DNA of 64,000 nucleotides from Gymnodinialimonas sp. 202GB13-11 (GCF_040932485.1 NZ_JBFRBH010000001.1:2831185-2895184), one strand, 5' to 3'. Shown: positions 51,933 to 61,708, counted from the stretch's first letter. Notes: generated by a model from the sequence alone, not told the origin. Numbers and translations are program-made.

Positions 51933-54097
51933 ATCATCGACTCCGTTTCTTCAAAGGAGGGGCGGGTATAGTCGATCACCATATCGTGGAGGCGTCCATC
52001 CACATCCAAGCGCGCGCCGCCATCGCGCAGAACGGGCCGGATCACGCCGCCACGGCTGTCGCGTGTTGAATTTCCGGTGAACCACGCCAGCGGGATTTCA
52101 ATGACTAGGCCCTTGTCGAACGACCCTTCCCCGAAACTTTCGAACGAGACATCCGTAAAGGTTGCAAAAGCGCCCACGCGCCAGCCGTTATCGAAGCTGC
52201 GTTCCAACGCGATCGTTGTGCCCCAATCACCCGCTAGATAGCGGCCAGCATCTACTTGCAGGTCGAAACTGTCATTCAGACGGTAGTAGGCCGAAACATG
52301 GCCAGAGGTGACGTCGTAATCACGCAATCCAAACAGGCCATCATATTCGCGCTGCCAAACGTGATTAAGCTCAACCCCAAGTCCGAGGCGCGAATTCGCC
52401 GGCTGCCACAGCAATTCGCCCGACACACCAGCAAACATACGTTCCAGATAGCCGACAGTGACGCGACTGTAGAGGTTTTCGCCAGGTCGCCCGTAGTGGC
52501 TGAAGGTCAGACGGTCGACGTAGATGTGACTTTCCTGATGGTAGAGCGCACCATCAGAGCGCACGACTGGGGGCGGGTTTGATGGCGGGTCGTTGGTAAT
52601 GGCTGCTTGATCCAACGTGCCTACAATCGGCGCACGCACCAATCCATCGGCCACGAACCCGTTTCCAAAGCGGTATTGGCCCGAAAACTCGACGCCCAGA
52701 TCAAATAGGAATGGATTGTCGGGGTCAAAAACAGACGTGTTGAGGTAAGGCCCGATGCCCCATGTGAAGCGCGGGCGTTCAACCTCGACTTCCAAGCCAA
52801 CAGGGTCTGGTGTCGTGCGGGCATCCTCAATCTCGGCAACCGCAATAGCAACTTCTGCGCCGCCGGGATCGAATTCCAGCAATTCGAGATCCGATCGCGC
52901 GATGCGGACGCGACTTGTGTCGATGCCTTCGACGACGAAGATGACCTCGAACACCTCAACCGATGGCGGCAAGGCCGCACTCATGGCGCGCAAGACGCGG
53001 CCAAGGGCCTGGCTTTCATAATTGTAGCGCGTGTTACGCACGCGAATGGTGGCGCGGTGTGCATCAACTGTGAGGCGTTCGAGATGCAAGCCCTGATCCT
53101 CGAACAATTGCGCAAAATTGTCCCGCAGGATCGGCCCGCCACCGGGCTGCTCCACCCAATCTGTCGCGTAGGGCTCGGCGGATGGCGCGCGAACCGCAAC
53201 GGGACGTGGGGCCGGGTCGCCGGCGCTGGGCGGAACCGCTGGGCGATTTGGATTCAGCGTCATTTGAAGGCTGAAGCCAACCGTATCGCCGCCGAGGACG
53301 TATGCGCTCCCAATGAACGTGTCGGAGAAGGCGTATGAAGCGGCAATGTTAAATGGAGATGAGGCATCAATGAGCCCATCTGCGGTCTCACGCGCATAGA
53401 TTTCGGACGAGTATTCAACCTGTACACGCAAACGGTCGGAGGCCTGCCATTCAAGACCACCGAAGAAGGCTGCATCTCCGCGAAAAAACTGATCGGCATT
53501 TACCGTGCCGCCGTTGCCAACATCGCGGGAGGGCCGCGTTTCGAACCGTTCGTCGATCGCGCCGAGCGGGTTGGTGAAACTGTTCCGCCCGCCAAGACGG
53601 CCCCAGCCAATGCCGCCAGTTACCGCGAGCTGGTCGTATTCGCCAAAATGGCGAGTGGCGACCACGTATTCGCCACTATAAATGCCGGTCCCGGCAATGT
53701 CGCGGACACCGACGGCCACAGCAGGAAACCAGCCACGTTCTTCGAGGATCTGCCAATGCAGGTCAAAGCTTCTGTCAAAAAGGAGATCCCGTCCCCTTCC
53801 AACATTTGCGAAATCGATAGCGCTGTAGCGGAAGGTCGTCGTCACGCTCGGCAAAACCTGAAAGGCCAAAGTGCCGCGCGTCCCAACACTGGAGTGAGAA
53901 ACCGTGAAAGAAAGCTCACCATCGGGGAGCGCATTGGCCGTCGGCATGTCGATCAGCCCGGGAAGGCCGTAGGTGTTGACAGTGGTGGACCGGAACAGGT
54001 CGGAGGTATCGTCAGCGATTGCTTGAGCAGATACACCGCATCCGAGGCCGACTGATAAGGCGACAACCGAGAACCGCAGTTTGCCAATGCGTCGCAA
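51923..54097 (-). CDS. yjbH: YjbH-family outer-membrane protein
   Basis: 724 residues from the TTG chosen, which has GGTGGGG just upstream and starts a clean signal peptide (RRIGKLRFSVVALSVG, cut near SAQA). The open frame reaches 54220 without a better start. Mostly beta strands with alternating aromatic residues (FQVLPSVTTTFRYSAIDF, YSRVTVGYLERMFAG), as in the YjbH/GfcD two-barrel family thought to pass exopolysaccharide across the outer membrane. Residues TYGLPGLIDMPTANALPDGEL are the family opening. Confidence 0.88.
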   Translation of the reverse strand: MRRIGKLRFSVVALSVGLGCGVSAQAIADDTSDLFRSTTVNTYGLPGLIDMPTANALPDGELSFTVSHSSVGTRGTLAFQVLPSVTTTFRYSAIDFANVGRGRDLLFDRSFDLHWQILEERGWFPAVAVGVRDIAGTGIYSGEYVVATRHFGEYDQLAVTGGIGWGRLGGRNSFTNPLGAIDERFETRPSRDVGNGGTVNADQFFRGDAAFFGGLEWQASDRLRVQVEYSSEIYARETADGLIDASSPFNIAASYAFSDTFIGSAYVLGGDTVGFSLQMTLNPNRPAVPPSAGDPAPRPVAVRAPSAEPYATDWVEQPGGGPILRDNFAQLFEDQGLHLERLTVDAHRATIRVRNTRYNYESQALGRVLRAMSAALPPSVEVFEVIFVVEGIDTSRVRIARSDLELLEFDPGGAEVAIAVAEIEDARTTPDPVGLEVEVERPRFTWGIGPYLNTSVFDPDNPFLFDLGVEFSGQYRFGNGFVADGLVRAPIVGTLDQAAITNDPPSNPPPVVRSDGALYHQESHIYVDRLTFSHYGRPGENLYSRVTVGYLERMFAGVSGELLWQPANSRLGLGVELNHVWQREYDGLFGLRDYDVTSGHVSAYYRLNDSFDLQVDAGRYLAGDWGTTIALERSFDNGWRVGAFATFTDVSFESFGEGSFDKGLVIEIPLAWFTGNSTRDSRGGVIRPVLRDGGARLDVDGRLHDMVIDYTRPSFEETESMIWR

Positions 54098-54249
54098 GTC
54101 TTGCCCCACCAAGTTGATTCTGAGCGATCTCAGCGGCCACTCAATCAAGGCTAAGGGATAGCTGCATTGCTGGGGTGGCGGCAATCCCCGGATCGGCACA
54201 TTCCCTCCGTGCCAGTGCAAAGGAGTGACGCAACTGGGCGCCTTGACGT

Positions 54250-54450
54250 CTATTCGCGGGAATAGGCGCTCTCGAACCGGTTAATGCCTTCCTCACCGAA
54301 GTAGCTACGGGTGGGCATCTCGGTTAAACCAACGGGCACCTTCCTAGGGTTTTCCAAATTGAGTGCCGCCCTAAATGGGACGTAAACCGGTTGATTTTCG
54401 GCGACTTCATCAGAGGCGTCACCCATGTTGACTTTGGTGGTGCTGCCCAT
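54250..54450 (-). CDS. Small open frame, possibly a gene remnant
   Basis: 66 residues from MGSTTKVNMGD, with ACGGAAA upstream; the frame is open to 54564. NLENPRKVPVGLTEMPTRSY and the end GINRFESAYSRE look like a true protein tail rather than random code, but I cannot name the family. It lies in a stretch with lower GC than its surroundings, upstream of yjbH, and may be the broken end of a polysaccharide gene. Confidence 0.35.
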   Translation of the reverse strand: MGSTTKVNMGDASDEVAENQPVYVPFRAALNLENPRKVPVGLTEMPTRSYFGEEGINRFESAYSRE

Positions 54451-55313
54451 CGCAACTATTTTCCGTTCGCGCCACACAGCATGCCAACCCCCAAATCGCT
54501 TCAATCTCCGGCATGAGGGACAGTCACGAGGCCACTGGCCTTCTGCAGGAATGCAATATCGCATTCTCGATCGAGTTGCCCGGAAGGCCGTTCCACCGTT
54601 CGGTACAGGTTGGTGACCCAGGATTGCGCGTACTAAGATTCACAACGGGGTGTAGGTCAATTGCTGCCAGTAGCGCGCTTCCGATAAGCCCAAGCATCAT
54701 TTTCCAACGTGAAACGAATGACTCGGAACTTGATAGATGCCGATTTCGCTGCGCCCAGTGCGAGAGAGATTCTTTTTGCAGAATGAGTTCCATTAGAACA
54801 ACCCCATGCAAAGTAGAAAATATCCAAGATTCCCGGCTACACCGACGTTCCGATCTCCGAGTGCCAGCGCTTGGACAACCACTATCAGCCGCGAACTCCC
54901 TGGATACCAGCGTAACGCGCTTTGTGCCGTCTCTGAGATTTGGAGAACGGCGTCGTTCCGCTCTGCGCACACTCGCGCCTACGATTTTGGTGGCACTCGA
55001 CGGGGCAGAACACGTCGCGCTGTATGTCGTCGAAAGTTGGACACGCCATTTGCCTGATCTTCTCGTGCTTAAGTAGATTGAAGAAGAACTCACTACGAGA
55101 CGTTCATGATGTGGAATTAGCGAACCGAAAACTGAGCTGCGGCGCCCGTCGCATTTGAAGGCCCTCTACAAAAAAGCAGAGGGGTCATCAGCAACATATT
55201 TCAAGTAATTGTTTTTATACATTTTTTTGAAACTGGGTGAATTTCGGTTGCCCTTTGATATTTCAACGAATCGGTACATAATGTGAACAAATCAGGACCT
55301 TTAGAGGTACAAA
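54451..55313. other. Gene-poor stretch with no convincing gene
   Basis: Long open frames on both strands overlap each other here with codon use unlike real genes. One minus-strand frame starting near 54793 (MELILQKESL, with a hydrophobic MMLGLIGSALLAAI) is the only part with protein-like character. GC content is visibly lower than in the flanks, and the region leads into the recombinase genes. Confidence 0.5.
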
Positions 55314-55862
55314 ATGTCCCAGCACAACACGCACCTTTTGAACTCGGCCTCGTATGCAGCCGTTGAAGCACTGCACAACGCCCAACAGTGGGCCACAAAG
55401 GCGACCGATCTTTCAAAATCCATCGGCGAGGATCCGCAGCACAACTTCGATGTGACCACTCACACCGAAGAAACCTCCTCAGAAATAGAGCAGGATTCGA
55501 CGAGCACGCACGAGATGGTAGATGAAAACGACTACGCACGGCTTGCCAAACTTCATGTAGTTGACATGAACACCCTTCAACGAACGACTCGTGACATCTT
55601 CGACACCGATCAGTCGCTCGCCATCCCCCGCGCTGCGAAGGCGGCGGAGTACTTCGAGCGGCTCGGCGAGCTCGATCCAATTCAGGAAATGCTGCTTCAC
55701 CAAATGATTTCGGTGAATAAGGTTTTTATTGATTGTGGAATGCTTGCAGCGGTTACACCGGACAATCTCGACGTTAATGATCGGTGTGTAGGTAAGATGG
55801 TGAAGCTCGGAAACCTTTATGCGAAGCAGGCGATCGTCTTTAATGAACTACGAACAAATTAA
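55314..55862 (+). CDS. Hypothetical protein, mobile-element neighbour
   Basis: 182 residues. The N-terminal half is Thr/Glu-rich and probably disordered (TTHTEETSSEIEQDSTS); the C-terminal half is helical (DPIQEMLLHQMISVNKVFIDCGM, GKMVKLGNLYAKQAIVFNELR). The second half resembles small proteins that in many alphaproteobacteria precede an HGG/GTGAP protein, though it stops where those continue with a VEHVHV tail. GAGG precedes the ATG. GC is lower than in the flanks. Confidence 0.65.
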   Translation: MSQHNTHLLNSASYAAVEALHNAQQWATKATDLSKSIGEDPQHNFDVTTHTEETSSEIEQDSTSTHEMVDENDYARLAKLHVVDMNTLQRTTRDIFDTDQSLAIPRAAKAAEYFERLGELDPIQEMLLHQMISVNKVFIDCGMLAAVTPDNLDVNDRCVGKMVKLGNLYAKQAIVFNELRTN

Positions 55863-56000
55863 GGAAGGAGAAGCGGTTCCAACAATTTGGCACGCTTTGA
55901 ATACACCACTTTGAAGTGCGTAAGGGCCTACCGACCTGCGCACAAAAATATCACTAGGTGGAAACCAAACTTTTTCTGGAGAGAAGGTAGGGAGAGCTAA

Positions 56001-56324
56001 ATGGGTAGTGGGCACAAACGGTCGACCTCGGCAATGCGCTCTTCTCCTAGATGCCTCGCCAAGACTCGAAATGGTACACCATGCATGTCCCCGGCTGTAA
56101 AAGGAAAGCATCGTTGCCGCATGCACGGTGGCGCAAAGGGGACGGGCGCTCCAAAAGGAAACCAGAACGCTCTTAAGCATGGTGCGTACACTCGTGAGAG
56201 CCAGGAATTTTTCAACGAAATAAGGGAACTCCTTCGAAGCTGCTCGGATACTCTGCTTCAGTTACAAAATGATGAACTGCCGCGCAAAAATACAAATAGA
56301 AAAAGACGTTCAGGGAGAGATTAG
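56001..56324 (+). CDS. HGG/GTGAPKGNQNA-type basic protein
   Basis: 107 residues, strongly basic. CLAKTRNGTPCMSPAVKGKHRCRMHGG is a small metal-binding Cys/His motif (C-x10-C-x9-C-x3-H), followed by GTGAPKGNQNALKHGAYT, a signature of short phage- and island-linked proteins found beside terminase or integrase genes. Probably binds nucleic acid. GGGAG precedes the ATG. It ends 2 bases before the recombinase start. Confidence 0.75.
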   Translation: MGSGHKRSTSAMRSSPRCLAKTRNGTPCMSPAVKGKHRCRMHGGAKGTGAPKGNQNALKHGAYTRESQEFFNEIRELLRSCSDTLLQLQNDELPRKNTNRKRRSGRD

Positions 56325-56326
56325 AA

Positions 56327-57469
56327 TTGCAGAAAACTCACTACTCGGGGTGCGTTGTATCGAACACAATATCCGACCTGACTGATGATTTAGTAGAGCG
56401 AATCGTTCTTCCTTCCAGTGGACAAATGACCTATTGGGACAACGAATTTCCTGGCCTAGGGCTTCGTTGCACAACTAGGGCAAAGTTCTTCGTTTTGAAA
56501 ATTAATGGATCTACGCGGCCAGCGACACTTGGAGTTTATCCTGAAATACGCTCACTAGACGCGCGCAATCGCGCGGCAACCCTCTTGAATACGCCGAGCG
56601 GCGCCACCCTCAAACCAGCCGAGGACGAGTTCGCTGGTTTGGTTGAACGCTACTTGCACGAATGTTCGAATCGCCTTCGCGACTCCACAGCTTCAGCCTA
56701 CGCTATGTACCTCACTCGCATTGATCTGTGCGGAAACGTAGCAACCATCAAACGCCGAGAAGTGTTGCGCGCGATCCAGCGCCTGACTCCATCTCCGTCT
56801 AGCCAAAACCATGCTTACCGTACTTTGAAAGCCTTTTTCAGTTGGCTTGAATTACACGAATATGTGAACTCCAACCCGCTTGATGGGTTTAAGAGTCCGC
56901 ACAAATTAAATGGCCGCGAGAGAACGCTCAGTGAAGACGAAGTTCGAAACTTGCTGAAATATGTTTTGGTCGAACGGGGAAGGTTCCATGACATTGTCAG
57001 CCTACTCATCATGACAGGGCAAAGGCGCGGCGAAATTGCTGGGCTTCGGTGGGGCGAGCTCGATGGAGATTGGGTTCGCCTCGGAGGCGAACGCACGAAG
57101 AACGGCCACGCACATAATTTTCCGCTGCCCAGCGCAGCAAAAGACCTGATCAAGGGAATTCAGGGTGGCAAGGTCCACGTCTTTGGGACGCACGACCTCG
57201 ACAAACCTTTCAGTGGATGGTCACGAGCTCAACGTCGGCTTTTGCGAGAGACTGGCATAAGTGCCTTTACGCTGCATGATCTGAGACGAACATTTGCAAC
57301 GCTACACGCGAAAATAGGGACTCCTCCGCACGTGATTGAGAGGCTTCTTAATCACAAGAGTGGAGCTGTGAGTGGAGTTGCAGCAATCTATAATCGGCAT
57401 CACTACGAGGAAGAGATGCTGAAGGCTATGAGTGAATACGAAAAGAAATTGGCTAGCCTCCAAAGCTGA
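56327..57469 (+). CDS. Tyrosine recombinase/integrase
   Basis: 380 residues from a TTG start with AGGGAGAGA upstream. An N-terminal arm-binding domain (FPGLGLRCTTRAKFFVLK), a SAM-like core-binding domain (about 98-185) and the catalytic domain follow. Active-site residues: Arg234 in TGQRRGEIAG, Lys258, His317 and Arg320 in LHDLRRTFAT, His343 in LLNHKSG, Tyr355 in YNRHHY. All are present, so it may be active. No tRNA or clear att repeat is seen nearby. Confidence 0.88.
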   Translation: MQKTHYSGCVVSNTISDLTDDLVERIVLPSSGQMTYWDNEFPGLGLRCTTRAKFFVLKINGSTRPATLGVYPEIRSLDARNRAATLLNTPSGATLKPAEDEFAGLVERYLHECSNRLRDSTASAYAMYLTRIDLCGNVATIKRREVLRAIQRLTPSPSSQNHAYRTLKAFFSWLELHEYVNSNPLDGFKSPHKLNGRERTLSEDEVRNLLKYVLVERGRFHDIVSLLIMTGQRRGEIAGLRWGELDGDWVRLGGERTKNGHAHNFPLPSAAKDLIKGIQGGKVHVFGTHDLDKPFSGWSRAQRRLLRETGISAFTLHDLRRTFATLHAKIGTPPHVIERLLNHKSGAVSGVAAIYNRHHYEEEMLKAMSEYEKKLASLQS

Positions 57470-57879
57470 TTATGGAAATGCCGTTTCCGCCGTACTCCTC
57501 CTTCCAGCGTCAAAATATCTGATCAGCCACACCGATCTGGATAATCGCGCCCAACTCGGCCTGCTTTGCCCCGTAAACACCTCAACTCATCGTAACTTCG
57601 TGACACTCTCTTCGGGCTTCGGGCGCCTTCTTACCGTGTTTTTCCTCCGTTTCCGCAAACATAGGGGAGGATTACTCGGGCGGGGCCGGCCGCAATGCGC
57701 GCCAGTTTACGATCGGCAGCAATCGTTAACGGTATATTAGTTGCTTTTTTGCGCCAGCAAAAACCCGCCTTGCGTGAAATGGCGGTGCTGGGATGAACCA
57801 TGTCTTGTTAAACCCGTACTCGTTCTGCACCTAAAGGCGCTCCCAACTGGAGTTGGAGTTGCCCCGGTTTCGTGGACGG
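57470..57879. other. Non-coding stretch after the recombinase
   Basis: About 410 bases with no supported gene. A GC-rich patch (GGGGCCGGCCGC near 57684) and, close to the right end, TGCCCCGGTTTCGTGGACGG at about 57858, which resembles the terminal repeat of IS3-group elements and probably marks one end of the transposase remnant. Confidence 0.5.
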
Positions 57880-58125
57880 TTACGGGCTTAGAGATTCCAG
57901 CCCTTCAGTGGCGATCCTTTCGTAGTTGATCGGCGACCTGCACCCCAAAGCAGAATGCCTGCGCGAGGGGTTGTACCATCTTTCGATGAATTCGAAGCAT
58001 GCGATGCGGGATTCAGCCTTTGTCTTGAACTTCCAACGATCCAGCAACTCGCATTCAAGGGTAGCGAAGAAGCTTTCGCACATGGCGTTGTCATAAAAAT
58101 CGCCGACCGATCCCATTGAAGGGCG
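57880..58125 (-). pseudogene. IS3-family transposase (OrfB) C-terminal remnant
   Basis: About 82 codons of the integrase-core end: RPSMGSVGDFYDNAMCESFF holds the DDE-domain region before the catalytic Glu, followed by LECELLDRWKFKTKAESRIA and WYNPSRRHSALG. The first two catalytic Asp residues and the OrfA part are missing. Upstream of Arg at 58125 the homology ends abruptly in the 3' end of another gene. A 3' terminal-repeat-like sequence is at about 57858. Non-functional. Confidence 0.85.
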
Positions 58126-58280
58126 AAATGCAAGTTGGCGATGATTTGGCACTTTCACTACAGGATTGCGCGGATGGCAGCGGCGCATTGGTGCTGGTGG
58201 ACGGGGAGTCATACGTCAAGTTGCTTGGCGTTAGCGTCTCTGAGTCTCCATTTGTAGAAGCAGTCATTGCCGTGGCCTAG
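58122..58280 (+). pseudogene. 3' remnant of a repeat-rich (RTX-like) protein gene
   Basis: An in-frame tail of 52 codons ends at a TAG, with no start of its own: DDLALSLQDCADGSGALVLV then ESYVKLLGVSVSESPFVEAV. Runs of the type D-x-LVL...G-x-ALVxVDG...VKLLGV are common near the ends of secreted calcium-binding or adhesin-like proteins. The 5' part was lost at the junction with the transposase remnant. Confidence 0.4.
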
Positions 58281-58673
58281 CCAGCAAAACTGCGCAGTTT
58301 ATCGAATTGGGCCATCGCCTATCTAAAGAGGCGCTTCACTTCGAAGTCTTCGCGAACGTCCACTTGGAGCACTCATTCGCAACGGTATTCGCTTTGAAAA
58401 CTCCCGCGTCTGTTAATGGGAATTATCGGGAAAACCGTCCACGCGAAAACAGCTTCGGCTGGGCCTCACGCTGCATCAGCGCATTTTCATCGTGTGCCGT
58501 TTTGTTGCCATTTAGATGCCCCTCTGACAGCGATTTTTAGTTGCCCAATTCTAGAGTCGGAAGACACGTTCGGCGCTGACCTCAGGGGTGACCCGAAAAA
58601 ATCGTCCAGATGAACCAAACTGCTTCTGCGACCCTGCCGGTCAGCTTGAAGCGTTTCAGTAACCTGGTGATCT
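58281..58673. other. Intergenic stretch, nothing supported
   Basis: Short open frames only, none with ribosome site or protein-like composition. It may hold further decayed code of the element to its left. No terminator hairpin for the HlyD gene was recognised. Confidence 0.5.
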
Positions 58674-59978
58674 TCAACTCTCCCGCAATGCCCGCCCGAA
58701 ATACGCCATGAACGGCTCTAACAGATAACTCATAGGCGTGCGATCTTCCGTGCGGATAAACGCGTCTACGGGCATACCGGGCACCAAAACGCGCCCTCCA
58801 AGAAGTGCAGCCTGATCTTCGGGAAGGGTGATCTCGGCGCGGTAGAAACTGCTGCCGCTTACGTCATCGACAAACGCATCCGCCGAGACCTGACTGACCA
58901 GCCCAGTGATTTCCGACAGCTCATTCTGGTTGAAAGCCGGGAAAACCAAGGTCACGTCCTGCCCCGTATAAACCTGATCAACGTCGATCGCCGGAACGCG
59001 TGCAGAGATGACAAGCGGCCGCCCCTCAGGAACCAAATAGGCGAACGGATCGGCGGGGCGCAAAACCGAGCCTGATCCAAATATCGTCAGGCCGTGGATA
59101 TGACCAGGCACCGGCGCGCGCAGCTCCATGCGGGCAATGCGCGTCGCAAGACTGTTGGCGCGTTCTGTCAATTCTTGCTCGGCGACGCGGGTTTCACGTA
59201 GCAACGCTATCGCCTGTTCTCGCCGCTCGGTTTGAAGCTGCAGGATTTCCAACTCCGTCTCGATTATTCGTTCCGCGGCTTCAGCCTGACCAGCGACCAC
59301 TTCGCCGGCCGAGCCCTGAAGCTGAACAAGCTCTTGGCGTAGTCGCACCACCGGCTCGCGCGTGCCAGATCCGCTGTCCAGAAGCGCCTGCCGCCGTTCC
59401 AATTCCTCCTCGACAAGGGCAACCTGACCGACCAAGGCCTCTTGCTGCGCCTGAAGGGCCTGCACTTGCGCACTGATCTGCGTAATGCGACCGCGCAATT
59501 GCTCCAGCGCCTGTTCAGCGGTCTCGGCGCGGGCGGCAAACAGGTATTGTTGACCTGCCACAAGGTCAGCGATTTCTGGATCGGTTTCCGCGAGCGCGCG
59601 CAACTCTGGCCCAAATGAAAGCTCTTCGCGCCCGTCCCGCTCGGCCTCCAGTCGCGCGCGGCGCGCCTGCACTTCAGCCAGGTTGGCCTGCACAACGGCC
59701 AGTTCGGTTTCCAGTTCCGACGGATCGAGGCGAACAAGGACCTGCGCAGCGTCCACGCGGTCCCCTTCATCGACAAGCAATTCCGCCACCAGCCCGCCAT
59801 CAGGATGCTGGATGGCTTGCCTATTGCGGTCCACCTCGACCTGGCCTGAGGCGACCACGGCACCCGACAGCGTTGTAGTCACCCCCCATGTACCGAACCC
59901 ACCGACAAGGACCAGCAAGGAAACCAGCCCAAGTCGCAGCGGCCCGCCGACGGACCAGGACTTTTCGCGCGCGCTCAT
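58674..59978 (-). CDS. Type I secretion periplasmic adaptor, HlyD family
   Basis: 434 residues. One N-terminal membrane helix (LRLGLVSLLVLVGGFGTWGV), a lipoyl-like beta domain with PDGGLVAELLVDEGDRV, a long coiled coil (about 90-280, rich in ALQAQQEAL and VEEELERRQALL heptads) and a beta-barrel end with GMPVDAFIRTEDRTPMSYLLEPF, the PrtE/PrsE-type finish. It links the ABC transporter to an outer-membrane channel, which is not encoded here. It overlaps the ABC gene by 4 bases. Confidence 0.93.
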   Translation of the reverse strand: MSAREKSWSVGGPLRLGLVSLLVLVGGFGTWGVTTTLSGAVVASGQVEVDRNRQAIQHPDGGLVAELLVDEGDRVDAAQVLVRLDPSELETELAVVQANLAEVQARRARLEAERDGREELSFGPELRALAETDPEIADLVAGQQYLFAARAETAEQALEQLRGRITQISAQVQALQAQQEALVGQVALVEEELERRQALLDSGSGTREPVVRLRQELVQLQGSAGEVVAGQAEAAERIIETELEILQLQTERREQAIALLRETRVAEQELTERANSLATRIARMELRAPVPGHIHGLTIFGSGSVLRPADPFAYLVPEGRPLVISARVPAIDVDQVYTGQDVTLVFPAFNQNELSEITGLVSQVSADAFVDDVSGSSFYRAEITLPEDQAALLGGRVLVPGMPVDAFIRTEDRTPMSYLLEPFMAYFGRALRES

Positions 59979-61708
59979 GACAAACCTCCCTTGCTGGGAT
60001 TGTCCGCCACCAACCGGACGTCCGCCGAATTCTTCAAGACGCGCGACAGGACCTCATCCCTCGGTCCAAAGGCCTGCGCCATACCGTCCCGCAGAACCAA
60101 TAGCTTGTCGCATTTCTGGATAGCGTTGGGACGATGCGCCATGATGATTACTCCGAGGCCTCGCTCCTTCATGCCCTGTACAGCTTTGTTGAGGGCGTCC
60201 GAGCCAGCGCTGTCCAATGCGGAGTTTGGCTCGTCCAAAACCAGCAGAACAGGATCACCGTAAAGCGCACGGGCCAACCCGACACGCTGGACCTGGCCGC
60301 CCGAAAGCCGCGGTCCTAGACCGGCCACCTGCGTGTCATATCCGTCCGGTAACGCCCGGATCATCGTGTCTGCATCCGCCGCAATGGCGGCTTGTGACAC
60401 CTCCTTCGCATTGGGGGTCGGATCGAGCCGTGCGATGTTCTCTGCGATGGTGCCGTCAAAAAGAGTGACGCTCTGTGGAAGATACCCAATCAGCTTCCCC
60501 AGCCGGTCCGGATCGTATTGATCCAACGTCGCCCGGTCGAGGCGGATCGAACCGCCAGACGGTTGCCAAAGGCCGGTCAGCGCCCGGGCAAGGCTGGATT
60601 TTCCGGAGCCGGACGGCCCAATAATGCCTACCGCTTCGCCGGGCTCGACCCGGAAGGAAACGCCACGCAATGTCGGAACGTTTGATCCTGGCGGCACAAC
60701 CGACAGACTGGCCACTTCCAGCGCAGCTGCGGGCCGCGGAAGGTCAAGCCGCGCAGGAGTCTCCGGCTCATCCGCCAGCAAACCGTTCAGCCGACCCCAA
60801 CCGCGTGCAGCCTCTGAGATCATCGACCATTGCCCAATCGCAAGATCGATTGGTGCCAGCGCCCGGCCCATCAGGATAGAGCCTGCGATCATAGCTCCTG
60901 CGCGCAGCTCCCCACGCAACACAAGAAGCGCTGCCAAACCAAGAATTGCCGATTGCAGAAACAGCCGCAGCGTCTTCGAGAGCGTCGAATAGCCCCCAAC
61001 CTTGTCGGCCGCCCGCATCGAGACATCGAGTGCCTGCCGGCGTTGCCCATGCCACCGCGAAAACGCCGCTTCCTGCATCCCGAGGGAGCGGATAACCTCC
61101 GCTTGCGACTGCATTTCACCCGCCATCCGGTCGGCACGGCGTCCTGTCTCCGCCGCTTGCCCCAAAGGCGTCACCGTCGTTTGTCGGTTCAGGATTGTCA
61201 CGAGGATCAGAACTGCGGCACCGCCCAAAGCCAGCCATCCCAACCATGCATGGAATATGAAGATCACCGCGATGAATAGTGGTGTGAAAGGCAAATCAAA
61301 CAGGGCCATAAAAACCGGGGACGAGGTCAGCCGCTGCACGGCAGCCAAATCGGAAAGCGCCGTCTGCGCCTGACCGGTCCGCTGCGCCCGTGACAACGCT
61401 GCCCGAAACACCCGCGCATCAAAGGCCTGCTGCAACTTCGCACCGTAGCGCGCAGCGACCCGGGCGCGGGCAAAGTCCAACAGCCCCATCATCAGGAACA
61501 GGAACCCGACAAGTATAGTCAATGCGAGAAGTGTCTCTTCGCTGCCAGAGCCAAGCACACGCTCATAGACCTGAAGCATGTAGAGTGGCCCGGTCAACAT
61601 CAGGACATTGACGAAAAGGCTGAAAAACATGACCGACCACAAGATCCAAGCGTTTCGCCTACGGAACGCGCCTAGTTCTTCAGAGGGATTTGTAGAGTGT
61701 CTGATCAA
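59975..61708 (-). CDS. Type I secretion ABC transporter (PrtD/PrsD type)
   Basis: 577 residues. The membrane domain (about 20-300) has five or six helices; the ATPase domain has Walker A GPSGSGKSS, signature LSGGQVQRVGLARAL and Walker B VLLVLDEPNSALD. Its size and lack of a C39 domain place it with PrtD/PrsD exporters of proteases and other RTX proteins. The start is a TTG with weak ribosome site, so the exact N-terminus is uncertain. Divergent from the M10 peptidase gene, its probable cargo. Confidence 0.93.
   Translation of the reverse strand: MIRHSTNPSEELGAFRRRNAWILWSVMFFSLFVNVLMLTGPLYMLQVYERVLGSGSEETLLALTILVGFLFLMMGLLDFARARVAARYGAKLQQAFDARVFRAALSRAQRTGQAQTALSDLAAVQRLTSSPVFMALFDLPFTPLFIAVIFIFHAWLGWLALGGAAVLILVTILNRQTTVTPLGQAAETGRRADRMAGEMQSQAEVIRSLGMQEAAFSRWHGQRRQALDVSMRAADKVGGYSTLSKTLRLFLQSAILGLAALLVLRGELRAGAMIAGSILMGRALAPIDLAIGQWSMISEAARGWGRLNGLLADEPETPARLDLPRPAAALEVASLSVVPPGSNVPTLRGVSFRVEPGEAVGIIGPSGSGKSSLARALTGLWQPSGGSIRLDRATLDQYDPDRLGKLIGYLPQSVTLFDGTIAENIARLDPTPNAKEVSQAAIAADADTMIRALPDGYDTQVAGLGPRLSGGQVQRVGLARALYGDPVLLVLDEPNSALDSAGSDALNKAVQGMKERGLGVIIMAHRPNAIQKCDKLLVLRDGMAQAFGPRDEVLSRVLKNSADVRLVADNPSKGGLS

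Noticed and set aside
54513..55093. Overlapping open frames on both strands before the recombinase module
   Set aside because: They exclude one another, are Ser/Arg-rich and lack ribosome sites; described as a gene-poor stretch instead.
58307..58540. Plus-strand open frame of 77 codons
   Set aside because: No ribosome site, no motif, composition like translated non-coding DNA.
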